NCBI GenBank assembly: GCA_024707325.1
Contig: JANPZY010000004.1
Coordinates: 124,001-188,000 of the forward strand
DNA length: 64,000 nt
Direction: 5' to 3'
Source: Opitutus sp.
GTDB taxonomy: Bacteria > Verrucomicrobiota > Verrucomicrobiia > Opitutales > Opitutaceae
Below, piece after piece: positions 10,562 through 19,604 of this stretch (position 1 is the first letter of the stretch; every line of letters begins with the position of its first letter). Below the pieces are notes generated by a model that did not search any database, had not been told where the DNA came from, and saw only the letters and a list, made by a program, of their open reading frames with translations. The translations under genes and the position numbers were made by a program.

Positions 10562-10777
10562 ATGGGCTATATCATCGCTGTCATTATCGCCGCTATCGCG
10601 CTGGTGCTCTTGTTTGTGGCCTTTGGTCGCGGGCGGAGTCGGCCGGTCGGACGCACTGCACCTCGGCACGATGTCACGGTGAAAGAGCCTTCGGCTTCGG
10701 AAACCACGCCGGGTGCGTCGGCCATAACGTCTGAGGCGGAAAACGAAGCCGCCCGGCAACGCACACCGCCCGCTTAA
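10562..10777 (+). CDS. Small single-pass membrane protein, unknown
   Basis: A 71-residue predicted protein. Residues 3-21 form a continuous hydrophobic helix (YIIAVIIAAIALVLLFVAF), followed by a basic stretch rich in Arg and a polar, low-complexity tail rich in Ser, Thr, Ala and Glu. The topology suggests an N-terminal anchor with a cytoplasmic tail. I do not recognise a family. It is followed 18 bases later by another small membrane protein in the same direction, which supports both being real. The 270 bases upstream hold no gene I can support. Confidence 0.5.
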   Translation: MGYIIAVIIAAIALVLLFVAFGRGRSRPVGRTAPRHDVTVKEPSASETTPGASAITSEAENEAARQRTPPA

Positions 10778-10795
10778 CCGTCGCCACTTTCCTCC

Positions 10796-10990
10796 ATGCG
10801 TTTCGATCAAGACCAACCCGATCGCCCGGTCGCCCTGACCAAACGAACCACCAAAGTAAACGTGACCGTCGTCATCGGCGTCGTGCTTTTCCTGCTCGCC
10901 GGCTTTGCGACGGTGTGGGTGTTGTCGGAACGCTCGCCGCAGCACGTGGAAGAGGAAGTGCAGGGCGGTGACACGCTTCCCGGTCGGTAG
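10796..10990 (+). CDS. Small single-pass membrane protein, unknown
   Basis: A 64-residue protein: about 22 polar N-terminal residues with several basic ones, a clear transmembrane helix (VNVTVVIGVVLFLLAGFATVWVL, ~23-45), then a short acidic tail. Basic residues before the helix predict an N-in orientation with the acidic tail in the periplasm. No family is recognised. It sits directly after the 10562 membrane protein. Codon use matches the surroundings, so it is probably expressed, but only length, frame and hydrophobicity support it. Confidence 0.5.
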   Translation: MRFDQDQPDRPVALTKRTTKVNVTVVIGVVLFLLAGFATVWVLSERSPQHVEEEVQGGDTLPGR

Positions 10991-11032
10991 GTCGTAACGC
11001 CGTAGCGGAAATCTGGATACGACCGCCACTGA

Positions 11033-12007
11033 CTAGGCAGCACGCTTGCGGGCAAACGGGGACCGCCGGGCTGCCGCTCGCGCAGGACGTTTCTTCTTCG
11101 GCTCGCGCGGTGCAGTCAGTCCCGCGGCATTATCCGCAGCAGCCACGGGCGTTTCAACATGGAGCCGCTGCGCCAGGGCCATCGCATCGAAAGGCGCGTG
11201 GGTCTTGATGTCGTTATCGAAGTAAACGAACGCGTCGCGTGGAGAGCCCGAACGCGTTCGTGTCCACCGCCGCAATGAAGCTGCCCAGCGGTCCAGGCTC
11301 TCTGGCGTGTAGCCGCTGGCGTAGAGTTCTTCGTCGCCATGCAGACGCACGTAGACGAAATCCGTCGTGGGCTCGTCGAAGAGTGGCCACCGTCCCGCGG
11401 TGTCGGCTACCACGACGGCGACGTCGTGCTTCTGTAGCAGAGTGAGAAATTCCGGCGTCACAAATGAATCGTGCCGGACCTCGAGGGCGTGCCGGACCTT
11501 CCGATCAAAATCGGTTTTGATCCACGGTTCCCGGACGCGGTGATCGTGCTTTCGAGCCAGCCGGGCCGCGGCGCGGGTTGACCGGGGAAGCAACGTGAAA
11601 AACGCATCGAGACGATCGGCATCGAAGCGGAAATTCGGCGGCAGTTGCCACAGGATCGGCCCGAGTTTGGGGCCGAGTGCAAGCAGGCCGGAGGCGAAGA
11701 AATTCGCGAGCGGAGCCTCCACGTCCTTCAGGCGTTTGAGATGCGTGATGAAACGCGGTGCTTTCACCGAGAACACGAAGTTGTCCGGCGTCTCCGCCGC
11801 CCACGCGCGAAAACTCGAGAGACGCTGCAGCGAGTAGAACGTCCCGTTTATCTCGATTGAGGAAAACCGCGCACTCGCAAAGGCCAGTTCGCTGCGCTGT
11901 GGCAGGTCATCCGGGAAGAACGTTCCGCGCCAGGGAGCGTAGCGCCATCCGGATATGCCGATGTGGATCACGGAAATACTGTGCGATGCAAAGCTGACGC
12001 GCGCCAT
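11033..12007 (-). CDS. DUF72 family protein (YecE-like)
   Basis: DUF72 proteins have a TIM-barrel-like fold and no firmly established activity. This one shows the typical start HIGISGWRYAPWRGTFFP, the substrate-pocket-like FSSIEINGTFYSL, FVFSVKAPRFITH, GPILWQLPPNF, and a late YVRLHGDEELYASGY block. The ATG at 12007 (MARVSFASHS) is preferred over the first possible start at 12064 because the upstream residues look non-homologous and Arg-rich. The C-terminus ends in a Lys/Arg-rich low-complexity tail of ~25 residues. It is convergent with the small membrane protein genes. Confidence 0.85.
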   Translation of the reverse strand: MARVSFASHSISVIHIGISGWRYAPWRGTFFPDDLPQRSELAFASARFSSIEINGTFYSLQRLSSFRAWAAETPDNFVFSVKAPRFITHLKRLKDVEAPLANFFASGLLALGPKLGPILWQLPPNFRFDADRLDAFFTLLPRSTRAAARLARKHDHRVREPWIKTDFDRKVRHALEVRHDSFVTPEFLTLLQKHDVAVVVADTAGRWPLFDEPTTDFVYVRLHGDEELYASGYTPESLDRWAASLRRWTRTRSGSPRDAFVYFDNDIKTHAPFDAMALAQRLHVETPVAAADNAAGLTAPREPKKKRPARAAARRSPFARKRAA

Positions 12008-12216
12008 CCGGTGCCGTCCCCGTGTTGATCCCCGGCGGCCTACGGTGGGTGATCCGTGGGCCAAACGTGTATCCAGAAACCTGATGCACCCTGGGACCGG
12101 GGCCCCACCGCATGATGGGAGCGAAATAAGCCGCGCGCCTCTTGGCGGATGGAAAGCGCGGCGCGACGTTCCTTCGTCCAGTGCTCTTCCAAACCAACCG
12201 ACTACCCAAGACTACC

Positions 12217-12810
12217 ATGAAAACTTCCCTCATCTCCCACGCGCTTCGCATCGGCCTCGCAGCGGGCCTTCTCGGTGGAGCGGCAATCTTGCACGCGCAA
12301 GAAAGCACGCAGACCACGCAACGGACCAGCGGGGCAGTGGACTTCAGCGAATTCGGCGCCCGTAAAGGCGACCATGAATTCATGATCGGCGGCTCTGGCG
12401 CCACGAACAAGGACCTGGACGATTCCCTCGGTGGCGTGAGTTTCGCCTACGGTGTCTATTTCACGGACACGCTCGAGGGCGTGGTGCGCCAGACCATCAA
12501 CTACAGCAATCCCAACGATGCCGGCCAGTCGTGGAATGGCGCCACGCGTCTGGCGATCGATCAACATCTCACGCAGCGCGGCGCGGTCCGTCCGTTTATC
12601 GGCGCCAACTTTGGACGCATTTACGGCGATGCGGTCCGCGACACGTGGGCGGCTGGATTGGAAGCGGGCATCAAATACTACGTGCAGCCGCGGACCTTCA
12701 TCCTGGCGATGGTCGAGTATGGCTGGTTTTTCCAGCATTCGGACGGCATAGATAACCGCTTCGACGACGGCCAGTGGAACTGGAACGTCGGGGTGGGCTT
12801 CAACTTCTAA
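12217..12810 (+). CDS. Outer-membrane beta-barrel protein (predicted)
   Basis: A 197-residue exported protein starting at the ATG at 12217. A signal peptide is clear: Lys near the N-terminus, hydrophobic core RIGLAAGLLGGAAI and a cleavage-like site after HAQ. The mature part has alternating hydrophobic/aromatic strands (FMIGGSGATNK, GVSFAYGVYFT, FIGANFGRIYG, FILAMVEYGWFF) and ends NWNVGVGFNF, with the terminal Phe typical of barrel proteins recognised by the BAM machine. It resembles small OmpA/OmpW-like barrels, but I cannot assign a named family. A second gene follows after 14 bases. Confidence 0.7.
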   Translation: MKTSLISHALRIGLAAGLLGGAAILHAQESTQTTQRTSGAVDFSEFGARKGDHEFMIGGSGATNKDLDDSLGGVSFAYGVYFTDTLEGVVRQTINYSNPNDAGQSWNGATRLAIDQHLTQRGAVRPFIGANFGRIYGDAVRDTWAAGLEAGIKYYVQPRTFILAMVEYGWFFQHSDGIDNRFDDGQWNWNVGVGFNF

Positions 12811-12824
12811 CGGAGATTCCCATT

Positions 12825-13214
12825 ATGAACACGACCTCAAATTCTCCCGATTCTGCGGGCCGCGTGTTGCTGCATCGGCAAGGCGCGGGCGAAATCACTG
12901 AAGCCGAAATCGAACGCCGCGCCCGAGAATTGGCTCGGATCGATGGTCGGCATGTGGAAACCGATGAGGATCGGACGCAAGCCGAACGTGAACTGCGCGG
13001 CGAAACATTGCCGGATCCCGTCACGAGGGATCGCGATGCCAACCGGAGTGTTTCCCGGGATCCCAGCGAGCCCGTGTCCAACACGGGCAGTGCAGCGCCG
13101 ACTCAAGAAGACGACAATGAGGAGGCAGTGCCGGAGCGCTTGGTCATCGAAGGTGCCGACGAAGCTCAGCACGACCTGATGTTGGCGGCGCGACGAAAAC
13201 GAGAAACGCCGTAG
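12825..13214 (+). CDS. Hypothetical hydrophilic protein
   Basis: A 129-residue, highly charged protein with no membrane segment or signal. The start at 12825 is supported by a GGAG box 9 bases upstream. The N-terminal third contains an amphipathic stretch, EITEAEIERRARELARIDGR, that could be a short helix; the middle and C-terminus are low-complexity and acidic, suggesting disorder. I do not recognise a family. It probably shares a transcript with the beta-barrel gene, since a terminator follows the pair. Confidence 0.5.
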   Translation: MNTTSNSPDSAGRVLLHRQGAGEITEAEIERRARELARIDGRHVETDEDRTQAERELRGETLPDPVTRDRDANRSVSRDPSEPVSNTGSAAPTQEDDNEEAVPERLVIEGADEAQHDLMLAARRKRETP

Positions 13215-13258
13215 ACGGCTCTAGCGTGCAGCCAAGCGGCTAGATTTCGAATCGCTCC

Positions 13259-13290
13259 AGGCTCGTCGTTGCACCGGCGAGCCTGTTTTT
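13259..13290 (+). terminator. Rho-independent terminator
   Basis: AGGCTCG (13259-13265) pairs with CGAGCCT (13278-13284) across a 12-base loop and is followed by GTTTTT. It ends the barrel/hypothetical protein transcript. Confidence 0.75.
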
Positions 13291-13563
13291 GCAGTCATGG
13301 TGCACGTCCGGAAAAAGACGCGTCCCTGCGTAAGGAATCGCACAATAAACATTATGTTAAGTAACGAACGGCACATTTCGCCCCTCTCTGCACTCCACCT
13401 CTGCGCTGCATAATTGCTGCGTCTTTCCTGCAGCTGGTTCCCGCCTACCAGATTGGCTGGCGCATAACTTACATAGTCGGAATCCGGCTTGGGGTTTGAT
13501 TCTCCCACACTCACATTTTTGAGATGAAGCATGAGCGCCCTGTCGCGGGTAGATTCGCGGCGC
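13291..13563. other. Intergenic region, AT-richer, no gene supported
   Basis: Between the terminator and the azoreductase start, base composition drops relative to the flanks. A weak open frame on the minus strand has no family-like features. I see no tRNA, transposase or repeat here; the promoter of the azoreductase gene must lie in this stretch. Confidence 0.5.
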
Positions 13564-14259
13564 ATGAAAACTCTCCTCGTCATCGACGCCAGTGCGCGAC
13601 TGAACCGCTCTGTCACCCGTCATCTCACGCAGCGCGTCGCCGCCAACTGGCTCCGACTTTATCCGACCGGCTCCGTGCAGCACCTCGACGTAGGCCGCCA
13701 TCCACCGCCGGCAATCGACGAAAACTGGATTGCCGCCGCTTACACACCGGCTGGTCAACGCACCCCCGAAATGCACGCGGCGCTCGCTGCCAGCGATCGC
13801 TACGTGGACCAGTTGCTCGCGGCCGATGCGATCGCGATCGGCGCCCCGCTCTATAACTTCGGCATGCCCGCGCAGCTCAAAGCCTACATCGAACAGGTCG
13901 TGCGGGTCGGCCGCACCTTCGAGTTCAACCGCGACGGAAAAGATCCCTACCTCGGGCTCGTGGGAAACAAGCCGACGCTGCTGATCACCTCATCGGGCGC
14001 GTCCCGTGTGGTCGCCACGAGCAGCGGTCCGGAAACGAGCTACCTGGAGCCCCAGTTGCTCACCACCCTCGAACTGATGGGAATTCGCGACGTGACGCTC
14101 GTCGCTTTCCGCGGCCAGCAAGAAGACTCCGCGCACATCGCGCGCGCTCTCGCCGTCGCTGAGCGCGAAATCGACGCGTGGTTGCCGAAAGCAGTCGGAG
14201 ATACGGTCGCGCAAAATCCCGAAGCCGCTGGCGTGACGATCGCCGAATGCAGCCGATGA
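13564..14259 (+). CDS. azoR: FMN-dependent NADH-azoreductase family oxidoreductase
   Basis: Flavodoxin-fold quinone/azo reductase of 231 residues. The N-terminus MKTLLVIDASARLNRSVTRHL fits the FMN phosphate-binding loop. APLYNFGMPAQLKAYIEQVVRVGRTF is the family signature around residues 95-120, and LLITSSGA follows. Proteins of this group reduce quinones and azo dyes in the cytoplasm with NAD(P)H and guard against electrophile stress. The stop codon overlaps the start of the HxlR-type regulator (ATGA at 14256-14259), so the two are translationally coupled and the regulator probably controls this gene. Confidence 0.85.
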   Translation: MKTLLVIDASARLNRSVTRHLTQRVAANWLRLYPTGSVQHLDVGRHPPPAIDENWIAAAYTPAGQRTPEMHAALAASDRYVDQLLAADAIAIGAPLYNFGMPAQLKAYIEQVVRVGRTFEFNRDGKDPYLGLVGNKPTLLITSSGASRVVATSSGPETSYLEPQLLTTLELMGIRDVTLVAFRGQQEDSAHIARALAVAEREIDAWLPKAVGDTVAQNPEAAGVTIAECSR

Positions 14260-14699
14260 CAAAGATGCGCCCACCCTTTGCGCTGGCTTCCGAGTCGCCC
14301 TATCCTGCGCTCGTGAAACCAGCGCTCAATCTCGACGCCACCACCACTGATCCTCTCGCTCGTTTCCGGCCTAAAATCGATCAACTCCGCAACGGATGCC
14401 CGCTGCGGGCTGCGGTGGATGTCGTGCGTGGCCGCTGGAAACCGTCGATTCTGTTTTTCCTCAGCCAGCGGCCGCAGCGTTTCACCGAACTCTTCGAGAA
14501 GCTGCCGGGCATCACCGCGCAGACGTTGACGCTGCAGCTCCGCCAGCTGGAAGCCGACCGCGTGGTGCGCCGCACCGTTCACGCCGGCGTGCCGCCGCGC
14601 GTCGAGTATGCGCTGACGGAATCCGGTGAAAAACTTTGGGAGATTGTGCTCCAGCTCGAACGATGGGCCGCCGACCATCTGGTTGAGGCGGGAAACTGA
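14256..14699 (+). CDS. HxlR-family winged-helix transcriptional regulator
   Basis: A 147-residue MarR/HxlR-like regulator. The HxlR core begins with CPLRAAVDVVRGRWKPSILFFL, the redox-sensitive Cys position being conserved, followed by RFTELFEKLPGITAQTLTLQLRQLEADRVV (recognition helix) and the wing region VPPRVEYALTESGEKL. The start at 14256 is chosen because it overlaps the azoR stop. A ~45-residue N-terminal extension precedes the core. HxlR proteins often regulate adjacent oxidoreductases in response to aldehydes, quinones or thiol stress; that role here is inferred from the overlap. Confidence 0.86.
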   Translation: MTKMRPPFALASESPYPALVKPALNLDATTTDPLARFRPKIDQLRNGCPLRAAVDVVRGRWKPSILFFLSQRPQRFTELFEKLPGITAQTLTLQLRQLEADRVVRRTVHAGVPPRVEYALTESGEKLWEIVLQLERWAADHLVEAGN

Positions 14700-14852
14700 A
14701 TCCCAACCGCATGCGTGCACGAATGGGCGCACGATCTGCTAGCGTGCCCTGCCCATGCATTTTCCACGCTTCCCGTTCGTCTCTCCGCGCGGGTCGCTGA
14801 AAATTTGCGCTTCTCGCACCGGACCCTTTGCTGAGGGTCTTCCTTCCTCCTG

Positions 14853-16412
14853 ATGACCTCCGCGCCCCTGTTCAACTGGCTCGACACTCGATTTGCCGGC
14901 GTGCTTCTGCACCCGACTTCGCTGCCCGGCGATCAAGGCGTCGGAACACTCGACGCAAACGCGTTTGCGTTTCTCGATTTCCTTGCGGCGGCGGGATTCA
15001 AGGCGTGGCAGATCTGCCCGCTCGGCCCCACGGGCTTCGGCGATTCTCCTTACGCGTGTTTTTCCGCCTTCGCGGGCAATCCCTATCTGATCGATCTCGA
15101 CGCGCTCGTGAGCGCCGGTCTGCTGAAATCGGCGTCGGTGCAACCGCTGCGAAACGGAGACCAATCGCGCGTGAGTTTCGGTCGTCTTTTCGAACAGAAA
15201 TGGCCGGCGCTTTTTGAAGCGCATCGCACGTTCGTCGCTGGCGGCCGCACGAATCAACCCTACGGCGACTTCGCCCGCTTCCGCACGGATCACGCGGAGT
15301 GGCTGAAACCTTACGCGCTCTATTCCGCACTCAAAGGTCATTTCAAGGGGCAGCCTTGGTGGGACTGGCCCAGCGAAGTTCGCAGTTTCGCCGCGGCCAC
15401 GAAATCTCCGCTCGCGACTCAACTCGCCGCAACCATCGAAGCCTACGAGTTCGTGCAGTATGTGTTCTCCGGCCAATGGACGCGTTTGCGCGAACGTGCC
15501 ACTGAACTTGGCATCTCAATCATCGGCGACATTCCGATCTTCACCGCGCTCGATAGCGCCGACACGTGGTCGCACCCGCACCTGTTCCAACTGGATCGCA
15601 ACGGACGTCCGCTCGCGGTCGCCGGTTGTCCGCCGGATTACTTCTCGGAAGACGGTCAGCTTTGGGGCAATCCGCTCTACGATTGGGACGCGCACGCGAA
15701 AGAAGATTACGCGTGGTGGCTTGCGCGGCTCCGCGCTCAGTTCTCGCTCTGCGATATCGTCCGCATCGATCACTTCCGCGGCTTCGAAGCTTACTGGTCG
15801 ATTCCTGCGGACGCCCCCACGGCGCGTCCCGGCCATTGGGTAAAAGGTCCGGGCCTCGACTTTTTCGAAGCGATCAAGCATGCGATGCCCGAGGCGAAAC
15901 TGATCGCCGAGGATCTCGGCGTTCTCACCCAGGGCGTGCTCGATCTGCGCGACTCCACCGGCCTCCCCGGCATGGCCGTGCTGCAGTTCGCGTTCGGCGG
16001 CGGCGCGGACAATTTCTATCTTCCCCACAACCACCGCGCCAACTGCGTCGTGTATCCAGGAACGCACGACAACGATACCACGCTCGGCTGGTATGCCTCG
16101 ACCGACGAGAAAACGCGCGATCACGTGCGGCGCTATTTCCGCATCGATGGACGCGAGATCGGCTGGGATCTGATCCGTTCGGCGTATGCCTCGGTCTGCA
16201 ATCTCGCCATCGTTCCACTTCAGGATCTGATGAGCCTCGGCACGGAGGCGCGCTTCAATCTCCCTGGCACGTCCAGCGATCGAAACTGGAGCTGGCGCTA
16301 TCGCGCCGATCAGCTCGAGGAACTGCGCCGAAATTCAGCGACCTACCTGCGCGATCTTGCCGCGCTCTACGGCCGCGAGGGTTTGCCGAAGCTTAGCCCG
16401 CCAGAAAGCTGA
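14853..16412 (+). CDS. malQ: 4-alpha-glucanotransferase (amylomaltase)
   Basis: GH77 enzyme of 519 residues that transfers maltooligosaccharide chains in glycogen and maltodextrin metabolism. Family blocks seen: GVLLHPTSLPGDQGVGTL at the N-terminus, FGDSPYACFSAFAGNP, IIGDIPIFTALDSADTW, the nucleophile region VRIDHFRGFEAYW, LIAEDLGVLT with the acid/base Glu, and the transition-state Asp in YPGTHDNDTTLGWY. Length is normal. Its 3' end overlaps the convergent hydrolase gene by 20 bases. Confidence 0.95.
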   Translation: MTSAPLFNWLDTRFAGVLLHPTSLPGDQGVGTLDANAFAFLDFLAAAGFKAWQICPLGPTGFGDSPYACFSAFAGNPYLIDLDALVSAGLLKSASVQPLRNGDQSRVSFGRLFEQKWPALFEAHRTFVAGGRTNQPYGDFARFRTDHAEWLKPYALYSALKGHFKGQPWWDWPSEVRSFAAATKSPLATQLAATIEAYEFVQYVFSGQWTRLRERATELGISIIGDIPIFTALDSADTWSHPHLFQLDRNGRPLAVAGCPPDYFSEDGQLWGNPLYDWDAHAKEDYAWWLARLRAQFSLCDIVRIDHFRGFEAYWSIPADAPTARPGHWVKGPGLDFFEAIKHAMPEAKLIAEDLGVLTQGVLDLRDSTGLPGMAVLQFAFGGGADNFYLPHNHRANCVVYPGTHDNDTTLGWYASTDEKTRDHVRRYFRIDGREIGWDLIRSAYASVCNLAIVPLQDLMSLGTEARFNLPGTSSDRNWSWRYRADQLEELRRNSATYLRDLAALYGREGLPKLSPPES

Positions 16413-17283
16413 CGATCTTCGGGATCACTTCCGTGTTGGCGTCGGCCAGCACGTAGTGGCCCGCATCGGCGATCCGGTGCACGTCGGCGGCCGGCAGCGC
16501 CGTGCGCCAGCGCTCCAGAAAGTGGTCGTTGAAGCAGAAGTCGCGACCGCCCCAGATCACGAGCGCCGAGTGCGCGCGGAAACGCAGCAGCCCCTGCTCG
16601 ACTCCCTGCAGCGTTCGCCAGCTCCGGTGCTGCGGCGACATCGGGATGTCCTGCACGAACGCGCTTACCGCGACGCGGTTTGCCCACGAATCGTAGGGAA
16701 ACAGAAAGCCGCGTTTCTCATCGGCCGAGAGAGCGCGGCGGTGCATCGACATCCACGTCGCCGGCCAGGCGAAGCCATTGAAGCCGCGCACGAGCAACGG
16801 ACCGATCACCGGCGCCTTGCACAGAGCGATCCGCCCGGGGATGTGCTCGGACGCAAACGCGGCGGTATTCAAAACGACGATACGCCCGATCAATTCCGGG
16901 TGCCGTGCGGCAAAGCCGAAACCGATCGCACCGCCCCAGTCGTGAACCACGAGATGGATTTTGCGGAGATCCAGTTCGGCGACGAGATGCTCGACGTCCG
17001 CGATGCGTCGCTCGAGCGAGTAATCGTAGTCCTGCGGCTTTTCAGAGAGTCCCATGCCGATGTGATCCGGCGCCACGCACCGCACGCGCGGCGATAATGC
17101 CTGCACCAGCTCACGGTAGTAAAACGACCACGTCGGATTTCCGTGCAGCATCAACACCGCCTCGTCGTTGCGCGGACCTTCGTCGAGATAGCTCATCCGC
17201 GCTCCCGCGGGCGTCGTCAGGCTGTGCGGAGAAAATGGATACAGCTGCGCCAGCCAGGCTGGAATGCGTGTCGGGGCACTCAT
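16393..17283 (-). CDS. Alpha/beta hydrolase of the haloalkane dehalogenase-like (OleB-like) type
   Basis: A 296-residue alpha/beta hydrolase. HGNPTWSFYYR carries the oxyanion segment and Trp, VVHDWGGAIGFGFA has Asp115 as nucleophile (Asp rather than Ser, as in haloalkane dehalogenases and OleB), and the catalytic His lies in DAGHYVLAD near the C-terminus. OleB proteins decarboxylate beta-lactones to olefins. The gene starts 2 bases after the stop of an OleA-like thiolase, the same pairing as in ole operons. No OleC or OleD is visible, so the reaction may differ. The ATG at 17283 is used; the longer open frame upstream is only an overlap with the next gene. Confidence 0.75.
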   Translation of the reverse strand: MSAPTRIPAWLAQLYPFSPHSLTTPAGARMSYLDEGPRNDEAVLMLHGNPTWSFYYRELVQALSPRVRCVAPDHIGMGLSEKPQDYDYSLERRIADVEHLVAELDLRKIHLVVHDWGGAIGFGFAARHPELIGRIVVLNTAAFASEHIPGRIALCKAPVIGPLLVRGFNGFAWPATWMSMHRRALSADEKRGFLFPYDSWANRVAVSAFVQDIPMSPQHRSWRTLQGVEQGLLRFRAHSALVIWGGRDFCFNDHFLERWRTALPAADVHRIADAGHYVLADANTEVIPKIVSFLAG

Positions 17284-17285
17284 GC

Positions 17286-18311
17286 TCACCACTCCAGCGC
17301 CAGCATCAGGCAGTTTAAACCGCTGCCGATTCCAAGCAGGCCGATTCGCTGACCTTCCGTCACGGCGCCCTGCTCGATGGCGAGGGCGAGCGTCGCGGGG
17401 AGCGCGACCGAGCCGGTGTTTCCGAGCGTTTCGAACGTGGAAAAGTCCTTCGCCAGGTCGAGGCCGAGCGTCTCGTAGAGTTTGCGACGATGCACACTGC
17501 CCACCTGGTGGCAGATGAAACGATCGAAATTCGTGCCCTGCAGCGCGGTGAATTCGCGCCAGGTCTCCTGCGCCAGGTTCACACCGGCGATCAGCAACTG
17601 TTCGGAATCGGTCTGCATCGCCAGTGACTCGGCACCGTAGGTGTCGCCCTGGCAAAGTTCGCTGTGCTGAGTTGCCGCACGGGCGCGGCCTCCGAGCAAA
17701 CGATGCGCGCGACCTTTCACCAGCGAGCGATGGCACACAACCGCGGCGACTGCGCCGGACCCGATTGTGAGATTTGCGAAATAGGGTTTGATCTCGTTTC
17801 GCGACAGCGGGCGCTCCACGAGCGTGCGCAGCGTTTGGTCGACCAGCGGTCGTCCGTTCTCGCCCGAAGCGACGAGTGCGCACTTGATCTGGCCGCTTTC
17901 GATCATGCCCGCAGCGAGCGTCAACGCGTTGAGAAATCCGAGGCACGCGTTCGAGACGTCGAGGATCTGCGCTGTTCCGGGCAAACCGATCTTTCGGTGA
18001 GCAAACGACGCGGTCGCCGGTTCGAGCATGTCGCGGCTCACCGCCGCGTGCACGAACAGTTCGACCTGTTCCGCATTCAGCGCCGACTTCGCCAGCACGG
18101 CCTTGCCGGCGGCCGCGCTCGCGTCGGATGGACGCGTGCCTTCCGGCCACATGCGGCGCTCGCGGATGCCGGTCATCAGTTCGAGACGACCTTCCGGCAG
18201 CTTCAGGCGTTCGTAGAGCGGACGCAGCCGTTCCTCGATTTGCGCAGAGGTCCAGATCTCCTCCGGGAGCGCGACCGCGATTGATTCGATGCAGACGTTT
18301 TCGAAGCGCAT
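17286..18311 (-). CDS. Thiolase-superfamily 3-oxoacyl-ACP synthase III, OleA-like
   Basis: A 341-residue KAS III-type enzyme resembling OleA, which condenses two acyl chains head-to-head. Diagnostic residues: LEPATAS with Glu97, equivalent to the OleA base; DVSNACLGF with the active Cys at 123; ICHQVGSVH with His268; GNTGSVALP with Asn298; and the C-terminal LLGIGSGLNC that I associate with OleA. FabH enzymes normally have a different tail and no such Glu. It sits between the FabI-like and hydrolase genes with 2-base gaps, so the three are one transcription unit. OleA-type chemistry is inferred; a priming KAS III role is the alternative. Confidence 0.78.
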   Translation of the reverse strand: MRFENVCIESIAVALPEEIWTSAQIEERLRPLYERLKLPEGRLELMTGIRERRMWPEGTRPSDASAAAGKAVLAKSALNAEQVELFVHAAVSRDMLEPATASFAHRKIGLPGTAQILDVSNACLGFLNALTLAAGMIESGQIKCALVASGENGRPLVDQTLRTLVERPLSRNEIKPYFANLTIGSGAVAAVVCHRSLVKGRAHRLLGGRARAATQHSELCQGDTYGAESLAMQTDSEQLLIAGVNLAQETWREFTALQGTNFDRFICHQVGSVHRRKLYETLGLDLAKDFSTFETLGNTGSVALPATLALAIEQGAVTEGQRIGLLGIGSGLNCLMLALEW

Positions 18312-18313
18312 GG

Positions 18314-19132
18314 TCAGCTTTTCGCCTCCGGACGCATCGCGAGGCGGATGATTTCCTTGTCGAAATAGTTCGAGCCGAGTCCGGCATCGACGACAACCGT
18401 GCCGCCGTTGATGCCGCTGCTGCGTTCGCTGAGCAAAAACACCGCGGCGTCCGCGACCTCTTGGGTTGAGAGCGCGCGTTTGCGGAACGTCAGTTTCTCC
18501 GCGTAAAGATAGCTCTCGAGATAGCCGGGAATGCCCGCCGACGCGCTGGTCTTGAGCGGTCCGGAGCCGATCACGTTGAAGCGCACTTCAGAATCGGCAC
18601 TGAACGACTTCGCGAGAAAGCGGGTGGCCGATTCAAGCGCGGCCTTGATCGGGCCCATGTAGCCGTAGTTGTCGGGCGTCACGAGCAGCGACGAAATACC
18701 AATCGTCACCACCGACGCGTTGCGCGCGAGGTGCGGCTTGAACGCATTCGCGAGCTCCACGAGCGAGAACGCCGAGATCGCGGTGGCCTGCAAAAAGTCC
18801 GCGCGCTTCGTTTCGTGAAACGCTTTGAAACCTTCGCTGTAGTTGGCGAAGGCGATCGAGTGCACGATGCCGTGCAGCGGCGCGTGCCCCGCGGCCGCGA
18901 CTTCCGCCGCGAGCGCTGCGGCCGCGCCGTCTTTTTCGACGTCGCACACGAAGACCGGCCGATCCGCCAGCAAACTCTCGAGCGATTTCTTCCGCGCGTC
19001 CGAGCGCACGCTGTAGATCACCGTCGCGCCCTGTTCTTCGAGTGTGCGCGCGATGAGCCACGCGACGCTCTTCTTGTTGGCGACGCCGCAGACGAGGAAA
19101 CGTTTGCCGGAAAGCTGGAGGAAATCGGCCAT
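18314..19132 (-). CDS. Enoyl-ACP reductase-like short-chain dehydrogenase (FabI family)
   Basis: A 272-residue reductase starting [25 protein letters not shown], the FabI-type nucleotide-binding pattern with the ANxxS motif rather than the classic SDR glycine motif. The catalytic region [17 protein letters not shown] holds Tyr and Lys in FabI spacing, and [12 protein letters not shown] follows. FabI reduces the 2,3-double bond of enoyl-ACP with NADH. Since no other fatty acid elongation set is in the window, this may be a dedicated copy for the local lipid pathway. The ATG at 19132 is preferred to 19168, since it gives the family N-terminus. Confidence 0.82.
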   Translation of the reverse strand: MADFLQLSGKRFLVCGVANKKSVAWLIARTLEEQGATVIYSVRSDARKKSLESLLADRPVFVCDVEKDGAAAALAAEVAAAGHAPLHGIVHSIAFANYSEGFKAFHETKRADFLQATAISAFSLVELANAFKPHLARNASVVTIGISSLLVTPDNYGYMGPIKAALESATRFLAKSFSADSEVRFNVIGSGPLKTSASAGIPGYLESYLYAEKLTFRKRALSTQEVADAAVFLLSERSSGINGGTVVVDAGLGSNYFDKEIIRLAMRPEAKS

Positions 19133-19140
19133 GGTCAGCG

Positions 19141-19587
19141 TTACTTCTGCCCTTCGGGCGTCTTCCACGCGACCGCGAAATCGACCGTCAGCACGCGTGT
19201 GCCGTCGGCTTTCTTGATGGCGCCGCTCATCATCGTGAAGCCGCCCATCTCTTCCTTCTTCTTTACCTCGATGAGCACTTCGTCGCCGGGATACACGGGG
19301 TTGCGGAAACGCACGTCGCTGATCTTCGCCAGCAGCGGCACGCCCTCGCCCGGTTTGGCACCGGCCGCCTGCGCCTGACGCGCCATGTAGAGCGCGCCGG
19401 TTTGGAAAACCGACTCACACAGCAGCACGCCCGGCGTGATCGGCGCGCCCGGATAGTGGCCCTTATAAAAATCTTCCTCCGCGCGCCAGGTGCGACGCGC
19501 CGTCAGACTTTCCGGCGTCTCGCTGACGATCTCGTCGACAAACAGAAACGGCGGACGATGCGGAATGAGGTCGGTGACGGAGTTCAT
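19141..19587 (-). CDS. FabZ-like 3-hydroxyacyl-ACP dehydratase
   Basis: A 148-residue hotdog-fold protein. [14 protein letters not shown] at the N-terminus and [26 protein letters not shown] carry the FabZ signature, with His in GHYPG and the Glu in CESVFQ. FabZ dehydrates 3-hydroxyacyl-ACP to the enoyl form, the substrate of the FabI-like enzyme encoded 8 bases downstream. It is first of four tightly packed minus-strand genes (dehydratase, reductase, OleA-like, hydrolase). A hairpin element lies upstream at 19605-19711. Confidence 0.85.
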   Translation of the reverse strand: MNSVTDLIPHRPPFLFVDEIVSETPESLTARRTWRAEEDFYKGHYPGAPITPGVLLCESVFQTGALYMARQAQAAGAKPGEGVPLLAKISDVRFRNPVYPGDEVLIEVKKKEEMGGFTMMSGAIKKADGTRVLTVDFAVAWKTPEGQK

Positions 19588-19604
19588 GAGGCGATGGTGA
19601 TAAA

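Noticed and set aside
13480-13510. T-arm-like GGTTTGATTC as a tRNA or tmRNA 3' end
   Set aside because: No matching acceptor stem, anticodon arm or tmRNA tag region was found upstream, and no CCA follows.
16393-18396. 667-residue fused hydrolase frame
   Set aside because: Its N-terminal half is the out-of-frame shadow of the OleA-like gene; the hydrolase has its own start at 17283.
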